Shown here: positions 38,825 to 47,987 of the stretch, piece by piece
How the letters are laid out: every line of letters begins with the position of its first letter
Position numbering within the stretch: position 1 is the first letter of the stretch
From: Arthrobacter dokdonellae
Lineage (GTDB): Bacteria > Actinomycetota > Actinomycetes > Actinomycetales > Micrococcaceae
NCBI RefSeq assembly: GCF_003268655.1
Contig: NZ_CP029642.1
Span: 2,480,001 to 2,544,000, forward strand
Length of the DNA: 64,000 nucleotides
Direction: 5' to 3'
Made by a program: the position numbers and the translations under genes
The notes under the pieces: model-generated
What the model saw: only the letters and a program-made list of their open reading frames with translations
Databases searched by the model: none
Told to the model about the DNA's origin: nothing

Positions 38825-39906
38825 GCGGCGCCGGCGCCGTGCGGCCCGACACGTCGGCGCCGCTGTCGCTGATGAGGAGCTGGTGGCGCGGCCAGCCCCC
38901 GGCGGCCTTCGCCTTCGTCATGGCAACGGGCATAGTTTCGGCGGCGCTGAAGGATGCGGGCTGGGGCCCGGCCGGGACGGTGCTGCTCTGGCTCGCAGCG
39001 GCCGGGCTGGTGGTGCTCACCATCGGCCTCGCAGGCAGGCTTTCCATCGGACGCACTGCCGCTGTGGACGCTTTCCGCAACCCGCACGCCGGCTTTGGCT
39101 ACCTGACGATGGTCGCCGCCATGAACGTGGTGGGCGCCGGCTTCCATGACAGCCATCCCACCGTCACCTGGATCCTGGGCATCCTCAGCTTTCCGCTGTG
39201 GCTGTTTCTGGCCTACGGCATTCCCCTGTCCATGATGTTGCGCACGGAAATGGGGGACATCCAGCGGCCCCGGCTGTTGCCCGTGGACGGCACCTGGTTC
39301 CTGTGGGTGGTCTCGACGCAGTCGCTCTCCGTTGCCGCCGCCACGCTGGCCGTCGCCGACACGTCCATCCGCCTGCTCAGCGACCTGGCCGTCGCCTTCT
39401 GGGGCATCGGCATCATGCTGTACCTGGCCCTGACCACCCTGGTGATCCTGCGCCTGTTGACCGGCGGCGAAAACAGGGGCGGCATTGTCCCGGCCAACTG
39501 GATCTTCATGGGCGCCACGGCCATCACGGTGCTGGCCGGGTCCATGATCCTGCACCTGCCGGCCGGTGTCCCGGTGCTGGAGCTGGCCGCCCCGACGGTG
39601 GGCGGCATCAGCTACCTGCTGTGGGCCTTCGGCCTGTGGTGGGTGCCGCTGCTGGTGGCGTTTGGCGTCTGGCGCCACATTGTCCGGCGCGAACCGCTGA
39701 AATACACCACGGCCCTGTGGTCGATCGTGTTTCCCCTGGGCATGTTTGCCGTGGCCACGTACCACTTCGGGAATGAGAACGGCATGCCTTTGGTGGCATT
39801 GCTGGGCCGGTGGGCCAACTGGATCGCCGCGGGCACGTGGCTCCTGGTGGTGGCCGGGATGGCCGCCACCGCGGTGGCCTTCCTCCGCCGGACGCCAGGC
39901 AGCTAA
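38821..39906 (+). CDS. TDT-family (TehA/SLAC1-like) membrane transporter
   Basis: The 361-residue protein has about ten hydrophobic helices and the N-terminal FAFVMATGIVS typical of tellurite-resistance/dicarboxylate transporters and anion channels. The start is taken as GTG 38821, overlapping the lipoate ligase stop (GTGA), with AGGA at good distance. An ATG at 38803 would lengthen it by six residues. Its stop overlaps the convergent pepN stop by 4 bp. Substrate unknown. Confidence 0.88.
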   Translation: MSGAGAVRPDTSAPLSLMRSWWRGQPPAAFAFVMATGIVSAALKDAGWGPAGTVLLWLAAAGLVVLTIGLAGRLSIGRTAAVDAFRNPHAGFGYLTMVAAMNVVGAGFHDSHPTVTWILGILSFPLWLFLAYGIPLSMMLRTEMGDIQRPRLLPVDGTWFLWVVSTQSLSVAAATLAVADTSIRLLSDLAVAFWGIGIMLYLALTTLVILRLLTGGENRGGIVPANWIFMGATAITVLAGSMILHLPAGVPVLELAAPTVGGISYLLWAFGLWWVPLLVAFGVWRHIVRREPLKYTTALWSIVFPLGMFAVATYHFGNENGMPLVALLGRWANWIAAGTWLLVVAGMAATAVAFLRRTPGS

Positions 39907-42599
39907 GACCCGGCGGCTGCCTGGGCGGCAAGGGCCCGCACCAGGTGGTCGCGCTGTTCCACCAACAGGCGGCGGAGTCCCGCAGCCGAGTCGGCATTCT
40001 CTGCCAGCCAGACATCAGTGCGCACCACCACCGGGTGGGCCGCCGGATCCATCCCGGGCTCCAGGTCCTGACGCGCCGGGTAGAGCCCGCGCACAATCCG
40101 CCCGGCTATTTCAATGCTGCGTTTGTCCCAGACGTCCGCCAGCACCGCGAAATACGGTTCCACGTAGGCGTCAAGCAGTGCATGGCTGCCTGCCATGAAG
40201 CCCTCGATGGTGGCGCTGAGGAGCTCGTTGGTCAACGCCGTCCCCACCACCGCGTCCTCCCAGGCCGCCGCTTTGGCGTCCTCCGCAGGCCGGGCGGCGA
40301 CCGCAGTGGTCCGGGCCGACCGTGTTTCCGCGGTGGTCTTGCGCGCCAGTTCCCCGTCCAGCTCGGCCACGGTTGCCTCTCCGCGTGCCGCCAGCGCTTC
40401 CCACAGCAGCCAACGCAGCCCGCTGTCGACTCCCAGCCCGGAAGGGACGGCCTCCGCGGCCAGCAGTCCCCGGATCCTTGCCGTGGAGGCGTCGCTGCCA
40501 CGGCCCAGCAACGCGAAGGCCCGCGCCCAGACCAGCTGTTCGTCGCTGCCCGCCGCCGCCTGGTCCAGGTGGCGTTCGACGGCGGCCAACAGTTCCGCCT
40601 GGACCCGGCCACGCGTTCCGGGCGGGCAATAGTTTGCGGCAGCAAACCGCGCGTTGTCCGCCAGCGTCTGCAGGAGGGCGATGTCGGGCTCGCCGGCGGC
40701 GTGACGGCACACGGCCGTCACATAGCTGCTGGCGGGCAGCTGCGCATCACGGACGGCATTCCACAGCGAAGACCACACCAGGCTGCGGGCCAGCGGGTCC
40801 TCAACGACGTCCACCGACGCCAACGCGGTCTTAAGGGACGTAGGATCAAGCCGCACCTTTGCATAGCTGAGGTCCTGGTCGTTGACCACTATCAGCGCCG
40901 GCTCGGGCAGGCCTGCCAGCGAGGCCACGTCCGTCACGTCCCCGGCCACGTCGACGGCCGCCGAATGGGTGCGGACCAGCCGTCCGACGTCGTCCGTGGA
41001 CGTGCCAAAGTTGAACAGGCCCACCGAGAGCCGGTGTGGGCGCAGGGCGCGACGGCCCGTGGTGGGATCCACGGCCTCCTGGGCGATGGAGAAGGACGTG
41101 ATCAGCCCGTCCGCCGCCGTGAGCGTGGGCGTGAGCGTGGAGATGCCGGCGGTCTTGAGCCAGCCGGCGGCCCACTGCGCCAGGCCGCGGCCCGACGCCG
41201 CCTCCAAGGGCGCCAGCAGGTCCGTCAGGGAGGTGTTGGAATATTCGTGGGTGCGGAAGTATTCCCGGGAGCCGGCCATGAACGCGTCCCGGCCCACGTA
41301 GGCCACCAGCTGCTTGAGCACCGAGGCGCCTTTGGCATAGGTGATGCCGTCAAAGTTCTGCTTGGCCGCCTCAAGGTCCGGGATGTCAGCGACAATGGGA
41401 TGCGTGGTGGGCAGCTGGTCCTGGACGTAGGCCCAGGCCTTGCGGCGGCTGGCGAAGAGCGTCCACGACTTGGCCCCCCAGCCGGTGGCGTCGGCGACGG
41501 CCAGGTGGCCCATGAAGTCGGCGAAGGATTCCTTCAGCCAGAGGTCGTCCCACCAGCCCATGGTGACCAGGTCGCCGAACCACATGTGCGCCATCTCGTG
41601 CATGATGGTGTTGGCCCGCTGCTGGTACTCGGTGTCGGTGGCGCGGGAGGTGTGGACGTAGGCCTCGGTGAACGTCACGAGACCCGGGTTTTCCATGGCG
41701 CCAAGGTTGTATTCGGGCACGAATGCTTGGTCGTACTTGCCGAAGGGGTAGGGGTAGTCAAAGAGTTCGTTAAAGTACGCCAGCCCCGCCTTGGTGACCG
41801 CGAAGATGGGATCGGTGTCGAAGTGATCCGCCAGGGAGGCGCGGCAGTAGGCGGTCAGCGGGATCTCGAGGGACTTTCCGGCATGCGCGCTGTCCGTGCC
41901 GAACACCATGCTGAAATGGTCAGAGACTTTAAAGTACGGCCCGGCCAGGATGGTGGTGATGTACGTGGAGATCGGCAGCGTGGGCGCAAAGTCCCAGCAG
42001 GCGGACGCGGACCCGGACCCGTCGCCAAAGGCGGGGTCGCCAGGCCTTGCGTCGCCAGGGGCGACGTCGGCACGGCCGGCCACCGGCTGGTTGGATGCGA
42101 CTTCCCACTGCGCCGGGGCCGTGACGTGGAAGGTGAACGGCGCCTTGAGGTCGGGCTGCTCAAAGTTGGGAAAGACGCGGCGGGCGTCTGCGGGCTCGTA
42201 CTGCGTGTAGGTGTAGACCAGGCCGTCCGCCGGGTCCTGGAATCGGTGCAGGCCCTCGCCGCTGCGGGAGTAGGCGGCGGTGGCCCTGACGGTGACCTCG
42301 TTCTCCGAAGCGAGTCCGGGCAGCGCGATGCGGGCGTCCTGAACCACCTTCCCCACGTCCAGTTCGCGGCCGTTGAGCATCACGGATTCCACCTCCAGGC
42401 CGATGAAGTCCAGGAAGGTTTCCCCCCCTTCGACGGTGGAACTGAAGGTGATGGTGCTTTGCGTGGCAAACCCGGGCTCGTCCAGTTTCGGGGCATTGCT
42501 GATGTCCACGCGGACGTCGTAGGCATGGACGGTGACCAGTGATTTGCGCGTGGCTGCTTCGGCACGGCCCAGGTTTGAATTCGACACCATTTCATTCAA
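39903..42599 (-). CDS. pepN: Aminopeptidase N
   Basis: Zinc M1-family aminopeptidase, cytoplasmic. The 898-residue protein has the exopeptidase motif GAMEN upstream of the zinc motif HEMAH at residues 334-338 and the third ligand Glu357 (HExxH-x18-E). A long ERAP1-like C-terminal domain follows. The N-terminus NLGRAEAATRKSLVTV fits actinobacterial PepN. The start is 42599 or ATG 42590. It converges on the TDT gene. Confidence 0.96.
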   Translation of the reverse strand: MNEMVSNSNLGRAEAATRKSLVTVHAYDVRVDISNAPKLDEPGFATQSTITFSSTVEGGETFLDFIGLEVESVMLNGRELDVGKVVQDARIALPGLASENEVTVRATAAYSRSGEGLHRFQDPADGLVYTYTQYEPADARRVFPNFEQPDLKAPFTFHVTAPAQWEVASNQPVAGRADVAPGDARPGDPAFGDGSGSASACWDFAPTLPISTYITTILAGPYFKVSDHFSMVFGTDSAHAGKSLEIPLTAYCRASLADHFDTDPIFAVTKAGLAYFNELFDYPYPFGKYDQAFVPEYNLGAMENPGLVTFTEAYVHTSRATDTEYQQRANTIMHEMAHMWFGDLVTMGWWDDLWLKESFADFMGHLAVADATGWGAKSWTLFASRRKAWAYVQDQLPTTHPIVADIPDLEAAKQNFDGITYAKGASVLKQLVAYVGRDAFMAGSREYFRTHEYSNTSLTDLLAPLEAASGRGLAQWAAGWLKTAGISTLTPTLTAADGLITSFSIAQEAVDPTTGRRALRPHRLSVGLFNFGTSTDDVGRLVRTHSAAVDVAGDVTDVASLAGLPEPALIVVNDQDLSYAKVRLDPTSLKTALASVDVVEDPLARSLVWSSLWNAVRDAQLPASSYVTAVCRHAAGEPDIALLQTLADNARFAAANYCPPGTRGRVQAELLAAVERHLDQAAAGSDEQLVWARAFALLGRGSDASTARIRGLLAAEAVPSGLGVDSGLRWLLWEALAARGEATVAELDGELARKTTAETRSARTTAVAARPAEDAKAAAWEDAVVGTALTNELLSATIEGFMAGSHALLDAYVEPYFAVLADVWDKRSIEIAGRIVRGLYPARQDLEPGMDPAAHPVVVRTDVWLAENADSAAGLRRLLVEQRDHLVRALAAQAAAGS

Positions 42600-42656
42600 C
42601 CACGGGCAGGCGGCATGCCCCTCCCCGCAGGCAAGCCCCGTCCCGCGATCCCGGAA

Positions 42657-43739
42657 CTACGATCCCATAAGGTGGACGGCACCAAAGGCAAGGGCGGCGA
42701 TGAGCACCCAGGAACAGAGTGCCATCACGGTGGCCCGCGCTCCGGTCTTGAAGAGCTGACGCACGCGCACGGATGCGCCGAGGCCAAAGAGCGCGGCGCC
42801 CAGGGCGATGTCCTGGGCCGTGGAGCCCGCCGCGACGACCCCTGACGGCAGCCAGCCGGTGGTGCGCAGGAGGATCATGGCCAAAAATCCGACCACAAAG
42901 AGCGGCACCACCGGCGGGAACTTCCCCGGGGCCGCGGGCTCAAGTCGTGGCGCGCCGGCGGGTGACACGGAGGCACGTGCGCTGAGCCCGTGCCGGCGTC
43001 GTTCCAGTCCGCCCACCACCGCGACGATGGGCGCCAGCAGCACCACCCGGGTGAGCTTGATGATGATCGCCGCGCCCAGGGCCGCCGGCCCGGCGGTCTG
43101 GGCCGTCGCCACCACCTGCCCCACGTCGTGGACACCGGCGCCCACCCACTGGCCAAACCGCAGCGCGTCCAGCCCCAGCGGGTGCATCAGCAGCGGCAGC
43201 ACGCCGATGGCGAGGGTGCCGCAGAGGGTCACCAGCGCCACCGGCAGCACGGTGTCGGCGTGCCTGGTGCCCTTCACGGCGGCCATGGCGCCGATGGCCG
43301 ACGCCCCGCAAATGGAAAAGCCCGTGGCAATGAGGAGGGGGAGGTCGCCGTCGAGCCGGAACAATTTTCCGAGCGCATAGGTGCCGGCAAAGCTGAGCAG
43401 CACAACGCCCACCACCAGCCCCACCGTCGCCCAGCCGAGCGCGGCGATGTCGCCCAGGCTCAGCTTGAGGCCCAGAAAGACGATGCCCGCACGCATGAGG
43501 TGTTTGCCGGCGAAGTTCAGTCCGGCGCGCAGCGGGCCATCGCACAGCCCGGACGTCCCGGGAAGGTTGACGGCCGCAATGCCGAGGACGACGGCGATGG
43601 TCATCGCCGGGAGCAGCGGCACCACCGCGTGAACTGCCAGGGCAACGGCGACGGCGGCCACGGCGGTGGCCAGGCCCGGGATGAGGGGGGCGGCCCGGCC
43701 GGGCAGCGTGTCAGGGGCCGTCCTGGCCGCGCCTACCAA
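42657..43739 (-). CDS. YeiH/UPF0324 family membrane protein
   Basis: Putative sulfate exporter-like protein of the YeiH family. It has 360 residues and ten or so helices, with the motifs MRAGIVFLGLKLSLGDI near residue 85 and TGFSICGASAIGAMAAV near 135. TTG 43739 overlaps the end of the SDR gene by seven bases and is the only start giving the first helix. Confidence in this start is moderate. It is last gene of a glgC-SDR-yeiH run. Transport activity is not established for the family. Confidence 0.86.
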   Translation of the reverse strand: MVGAARTAPDTLPGRAAPLIPGLATAVAAVAVALAVHAVVPLLPAMTIAVVLGIAAVNLPGTSGLCDGPLRAGLNFAGKHLMRAGIVFLGLKLSLGDIAALGWATVGLVVGVVLLSFAGTYALGKLFRLDGDLPLLIATGFSICGASAIGAMAAVKGTRHADTVLPVALVTLCGTLAIGVLPLLMHPLGLDALRFGQWVGAGVHDVGQVVATAQTAGPAALGAAIIIKLTRVVLLAPIVAVVGGLERRRHGLSARASVSPAGAPRLEPAAPGKFPPVVPLFVVGFLAMILLRTTGWLPSGVVAAGSTAQDIALGAALFGLGASVRVRQLFKTGARATVMALCSWVLIAALAFGAVHLMGS

Positions 43740-45172
43740 GGGCTCGGCGTGTAGTCCTTGAGGAAGACGCCGTACTGGTCTTCCCCGGATTCGCCCATGA
43801 CGATCGGGTCGTAGACGCGCGCGGCACCGTCGACCAGGTCCAGGGGAGCGTGGAAGCCTTCCTCCGCCAGGCGGACCTTGGTGAAGTGCGGGCGTTCGTC
43901 GGTGATCCACCCGGTGTCGACGGCGGTCATGAGGATGCCGTCGGCGTCGAGCATTTCCTGGGCACTGGTGCGTGTCAGCATGTTCAGCGCTGCCTTGGCC
44001 ATGTTGGTGTGCGGGTGGCCGGGGCCCTTGTAGGCGCGGGAGAACTGCCCCTCCATGGCGGAGACGTTGACTATGTACTTCCTGCGCGCTTCGGAGGCCG
44101 CCATGGCCGGGCGCAGCCGGGAGACCAGGAGGAAGGGCGCCGTGACGTTGCACAGCTGCACTTCGAGCATTTCCAGCGGGTCAACCTGGTCCACCACCTG
44201 CGTCCAGCTGTTGACGGTGGCGACGTCGGGCACCAGGCCCCCGGCGTCGATGGCTGTGCCGGCGGCCATCCGTTCCGGGGAGGCGGACCCCATGGACAGG
44301 GCCAGCGCTGCGATCTCGTCGCCGCCCAGCTGCGGATGCGCGGAAATCTGGCTGGCAAGCGCCAGGGGATGCCTGTCGTGCGCGTGTCCGAAAGTCAGCA
44401 GCTCGGGCATGGGGGAGTCGTCCGGAAGCGGTTCCAGCTCGGCGTCGACGAGCGGCTTGTAGGCGTTCCCGGAGCGCCGGACGGTCTGGGCGGCATTGTT
44501 GATGATGATGTCCAGCGGTCCGGCCTCGTTGAGCGAGTCCGTGAGCGCGACGACCTGTGCGGGATCGCGCAGGTCGATGCCGACGATGCGCAGGCGGTGC
44601 AGCCAATCGGCGCTGTCCTCCATTGCGGCGAAGCGGCGGGCGGCGTCCTTGGGAAAACGGGTGGTGATGGTGGTGTGGGCACCGTCGCGCAGCAGGCGAA
44701 GGGCGATGTACATGCCGATTTTGGCGCGGCCGCCCGTCAGCAGGGCGCGTTTGCCGGCCAGGTCCGTGCGGGCGTCCCGCTTGGAGTGGTTGAAGGCGGC
44801 GCAGTCCGGGCACAGCTGGTGGTAAAACGCGTCAACCTGCGTGTAATGCTGCTTGCAGACATAGCAGGGGCGGGAACGTTGCAGCGTTCCCGCCACTTTC
44901 CCGGTGGTGGACGGTTTGAGCTTGTTACCGCGTGTTTCGTCGTCAATCCGGTCCGGGGCCGCGGTGGCAGTCTTTGCCATCACGGCCCGGTCGGCGTCAT
45001 TGATGGCATCCCGTTTAGCATTCCGGCGGTATCGTTTGACCGCCTTGAACATTTTTCCGGTCGCCCGGCGGACAGTGACGTAATCCGGATCTTCTTCGTC
45101 ATAAATATGAATATTCTCCAAAACCTTGATGCAATTTTGGATTTCTTCAGGGGTCAGTTCAGCGGCGCTCAC
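43733..45172 (-). CDS. SDR-fold oxidoreductase with N-terminal zinc ribbon
   Basis: A 479-residue protein. Residues 1-95 are helical and charged, and residues 103-124 form a zinc ribbon (C103-x2-C106, C121-x2-C124). A Rossmann/SDR domain from about 140 onward carries TGGRAKIG. The catalytic region reads [11 protein letters not shown], with no Tyr at the usual place before the Lys. The function is unknown. The start overlaps the glgC stop as ATGA, so it is co-translated with ADP-glucose pyrophosphorylase; a link to glycogen metabolism is inference. Confidence 0.85.
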   Translation of the reverse strand: MSAAELTPEEIQNCIKVLENIHIYDEEDPDYVTVRRATGKMFKAVKRYRRNAKRDAINDADRAVMAKTATAAPDRIDDETRGNKLKPSTTGKVAGTLQRSRPCYVCKQHYTQVDAFYHQLCPDCAAFNHSKRDARTDLAGKRALLTGGRAKIGMYIALRLLRDGAHTTITTRFPKDAARRFAAMEDSADWLHRLRIVGIDLRDPAQVVALTDSLNEAGPLDIIINNAAQTVRRSGNAYKPLVDAELEPLPDDSPMPELLTFGHAHDRHPLALASQISAHPQLGGDEIAALALSMGSASPERMAAGTAIDAGGLVPDVATVNSWTQVVDQVDPLEMLEVQLCNVTAPFLLVSRLRPAMAASEARRKYIVNVSAMEGQFSRAYKGPGHPHTNMAKAALNMLTRTSAQEMLDADGILMTAVDTGWITDERPHFTKVRLAEEGFHAPLDLVDGAARVYDPIVMGESGEDQYGVFLKDYTPSPW

Positions 45173-46641
45173 TCCACAATTTTAGCCGCTTTCCCGTCGG
45201 ACGCCGACACGCTGCCCGCGGCCGGGCTCGTGCGCCGGCCGGAGGCCGCGTCCGCTGCGGTGAGCTGGTTGTCCACCACCAGGTCCATGGTCTCCTTCGA
45301 CAACCGGTGCTCGGCGATGGCCAGTTCCAGGGCCGCCGGCGTCGCCGCGGCGGCCGCCTTGGCCACGGCTATTTCTTCGGCCTCCGGTACCGAAACGATC
45401 TGACCCTTTTTCAGGACCGTAATTCCGGACTCGGTGACCGCAAAGCCGCGTGCCCGGTCGAGTTCCGGATCGACGCCGATCGTGGCACCGGCGGGAATGC
45501 GCACGGACTTGTCAATGATCGCGCGTTTTACCACGGCGCCCGCTCCCACCACCACGCCGTCCATAAGCACCGAATCCATGACCCGGGCACCGGTGCCTAC
45601 AAAAACATCGTTGGAGAGGACGGAGTTTTCCACCACGCCGCCGGAAACCACCACGCCGGGGGCAACGATGGAGTCCAGTGCCGCTCCAACGGCATTGTGC
45701 TCCCCATGGACAAACTTGGCAGGCGGAGAGGTGGTGTTGCGCGTGTAGATCGGCCATGCCCGGTTGTAGAGATTAAAGATCGGCAGGGGCGAGATGAGGT
45801 CCATGTGGGCGTCGTAGTAGGAATCGATGGTCCCCACATCGCGCCAGTAGTTGCGGTCGCGGTCCGTCGCGTCGGGGATGTCGTTGGTCGTGAAGTCGTA
45901 GACAAAGGCTTCACCCCGGTCAACAAAGTGGGGGATGATGTCACCGCCCATGTCATTCTTGGTGTCGCTCTTGACTGCATCCTGTTCGAGCGCCTCGACC
46001 AGGGCATCCGTGTCGAAGACGTAGTTGCCCATGGAGGCCAGGAACTGGTCAGGGGCATCCGCCAGGCCGGGTGTCGACTCCGGCTTTTCAACGAACGCGG
46101 AGATCTTGTGGGCTCCCGTGACGCCCGTTTCGACGGAGTTGTCCACTTCGATGACGCCGAATTGGTTGGCCATGCCCAATGGTTGACGCACAGCGGAAAC
46201 TGTGGCCCGCGCCCCTGACTTGATGTGGCTCTGGACCATCTGCTCAAAGTCCATGCGGTAGACGTGGTCGGCCCCGACCACCACCACGATGTCCGGTGCG
46301 GCATCGACGATCAGGTTCATCGACTGGTAAATGGCGTTTGCGCTGCCCAAGAACCAGCTCTTGCCGCGGCGCTGCTGCGCCGGGACACTGGCCACATAAT
46401 TGCCCAGCTGCGTTGACATCCGCCACGTCTGCGAAATGTGCTGGTCCATGCTGTGCGACTTATACTGCGTCAGGACCACTATTTTCAAGTATCCGGAATT
46501 CACCAAATTGGACAACGCAAAATCGACGAGCCTGAATCCCGCAAAGGGAACTGCAGGCTTGGCACGGTCAGCCGTCAAGGGCATCAAACGCTTGCCCTCG
46601 CCGCCCGCCAATACAATCGCCAGAACTTTCTTGACAGCCAT
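45169..46641 (-). CDS. glgC: Glucose-1-phosphate adenylyltransferase with C-terminal extension
   Basis: Makes ADP-glucose for glycogen. The protein has 490 residues. The N-terminal nucleotidyltransferase signature is [24 protein letters not shown], followed by GADHVYRMD and [12 protein letters not shown] left-handed beta-helix follows ([20 protein letters not shown]). The usual family ends near residue 410 at [11 protein letters not shown]; here about 80 further residues follow, Ala-rich and then [24 protein letters not shown]. It diverges from glgA over 104 bases, a natural shared control region. Confidence 0.95.
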   Translation of the reverse strand: MAVKKVLAIVLAGGEGKRLMPLTADRAKPAVPFAGFRLVDFALSNLVNSGYLKIVVLTQYKSHSMDQHISQTWRMSTQLGNYVASVPAQQRRGKSWFLGSANAIYQSMNLIVDAAPDIVVVVGADHVYRMDFEQMVQSHIKSGARATVSAVRQPLGMANQFGVIEVDNSVETGVTGAHKISAFVEKPESTPGLADAPDQFLASMGNYVFDTDALVEALEQDAVKSDTKNDMGGDIIPHFVDRGEAFVYDFTTNDIPDATDRDRNYWRDVGTIDSYYDAHMDLISPLPIFNLYNRAWPIYTRNTTSPPAKFVHGEHNAVGAALDSIVAPGVVVSGGVVENSVLSNDVFVGTGARVMDSVLMDGVVVGAGAVVKRAIIDKSVRIPAGATIGVDPELDRARGFAVTESGITVLKKGQIVSVPEAEEIAVAKAAAAATPAALELAIAEHRLSKETMDLVVDNQLTAADAASGRRTSPAAGSVSASDGKAAKIVE

Positions 46642-46745
46642 GCCCCAACCTCCGACAGCTTGAATGTTGCGATGGAAAACGCCCCGCGAACAGGTACATC
46701 TCCTTCACACTAGAACAACCAGTTCAAAGACACTACATTGGGAAC

Positions 46746-47987
46746 GTGCGTATCGATATTGTGACTAAGGAATTTCCCCCGGAAATATATGGCGGTGCCG
46801 GCGTTCACGTCGCCGAGCTCAGCCGTGTCCTTGCCGGGCGGGTGGATCTGCGGGTTCACGCCTTCGGCGCCGACCGTCCAGCGGACTTCCACGGCGCCGC
46901 GGTGTCCTCCTACGGGAACCTTCCGCAGCTGGGCGTGGCAAACGCCGCACTGCAGACGCTGGGGGTGGATCTGCAGATCGTTCCCGACATAGCAGGGGCC
47001 GACCTGGTGCACTCGCACACCTGGTACGCCAACATGGCCGGCCACCTGGCGTCGCTCCTGCATGGCATACCGCATGTGCTCAGCGCGCACAGCCTGGAGC
47101 CGCTGCGCCCCTGGAAGGCCGAGCAGCTTGGCGGCGGTTACGCCTTGTCGTCGTGGGTGGAGAAGACGGCATACGAGGCTGCGGCCGCCATCATTGCCGT
47201 GTCCGACGGCATGCGGCAGGACATCGTGCGCAGCTATCCCGACGTCGACCCCGACAAGGTCAAGGTGATCCACAACGGCATTGACGTCGCCTCCTGGCAG
47301 CGGGACGCGAAGGACGACGTCGTCCGTTCCCTGGGGATCGATCCCTCCCGTCCCAGCGTGGTGTGGGTTGGCCGCGTGACGCGGCAAAAGGGAGTGCCAT
47401 ACCTGTTAAAGGCAGCCGCCGCGCTCCCGCCGGAGGTCCAGCTGGTCCTGTGTGCCGGCGCCGCCGACACACCTGAGCTGGGCGCCGAAGTGAATTCCCT
47501 CATTGAAGGGCTCAAAGAACAGCGCGACGGGGTCATCGTCATTGAACGCATGCTGCCGCGCCATGAGCTCATTCAAGTCCTCAGCCATGCCACGGTTTTC
47601 GCGTGCCCGTCGATTTACGAACCACTGGGCATCGTGAACCTTGAAGCGATGGCATGTGGTGCGGCCGTCGTGGCCAGTGCGACCGGCGGGATCCCGGAAG
47701 TCGTTGCCCACGGTGAGACCGGGCTGCTGGTGCCGTTGGAGCAGGTGACTGACGGGACGGGCACGCCGCTTGACCCCGAAAAGTTCATTGCCGACTTCGC
47801 AGCCGCGCTCATCGAAGTTGTCAGCGACCCGGCCCGCGCCCGCACGATGGGGGAGAAGGGCCGCCTCCGAGCCCAGGAAAACTTTTCCTGGGAGTCAATC
47901 GTGGAAAAGACCCTGGACGTGTACCGCAGCGTGCTGCCGAATGCGGCGCCTACTTCGCGCGCTGCTTCTTGGCCTTCTGCACCATGA
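46746..47987 (+). CDS. glgA: Glycogen synthase, actinobacterial GT4 type
   Basis: Glycosyltransferase using ADP-glucose, either for glycogen/alpha-glucan or (as in mycobacterial GlgM) maltose 1-phosphate. The 413-residue GT4 protein has KEFPPEIYGGAGVH near residue 8, the Lys/Arg site GRVTRQKG near 202 and the E-x7-E motif in CPSIYEPLGIVNLEAM near 290. GTG 46746 is the start. Its 3' end overlaps the convergent acyl-CoA oxidase gene by 38 bp. Confidence 0.93.
   Translation: MRIDIVTKEFPPEIYGGAGVHVAELSRVLAGRVDLRVHAFGADRPADFHGAAVSSYGNLPQLGVANAALQTLGVDLQIVPDIAGADLVHSHTWYANMAGHLASLLHGIPHVLSAHSLEPLRPWKAEQLGGGYALSSWVEKTAYEAAAAIIAVSDGMRQDIVRSYPDVDPDKVKVIHNGIDVASWQRDAKDDVVRSLGIDPSRPSVVWVGRVTRQKGVPYLLKAAAALPPEVQLVLCAGAADTPELGAEVNSLIEGLKEQRDGVIVIERMLPRHELIQVLSHATVFACPSIYEPLGIVNLEAMACGAAVVASATGGIPEVVAHGETGLLVPLEQVTDGTGTPLDPEKFIADFAAALIEVVSDPARARTMGEKGRLRAQENFSWESIVEKTLDVYRSVLPNAAPTSRAASWPSAP

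Noticed and set aside
39810..42542. 910-codon open frame opposite pepN
   Set aside because: Same effect of codon bias; the minus strand has all M1 peptidase motifs.
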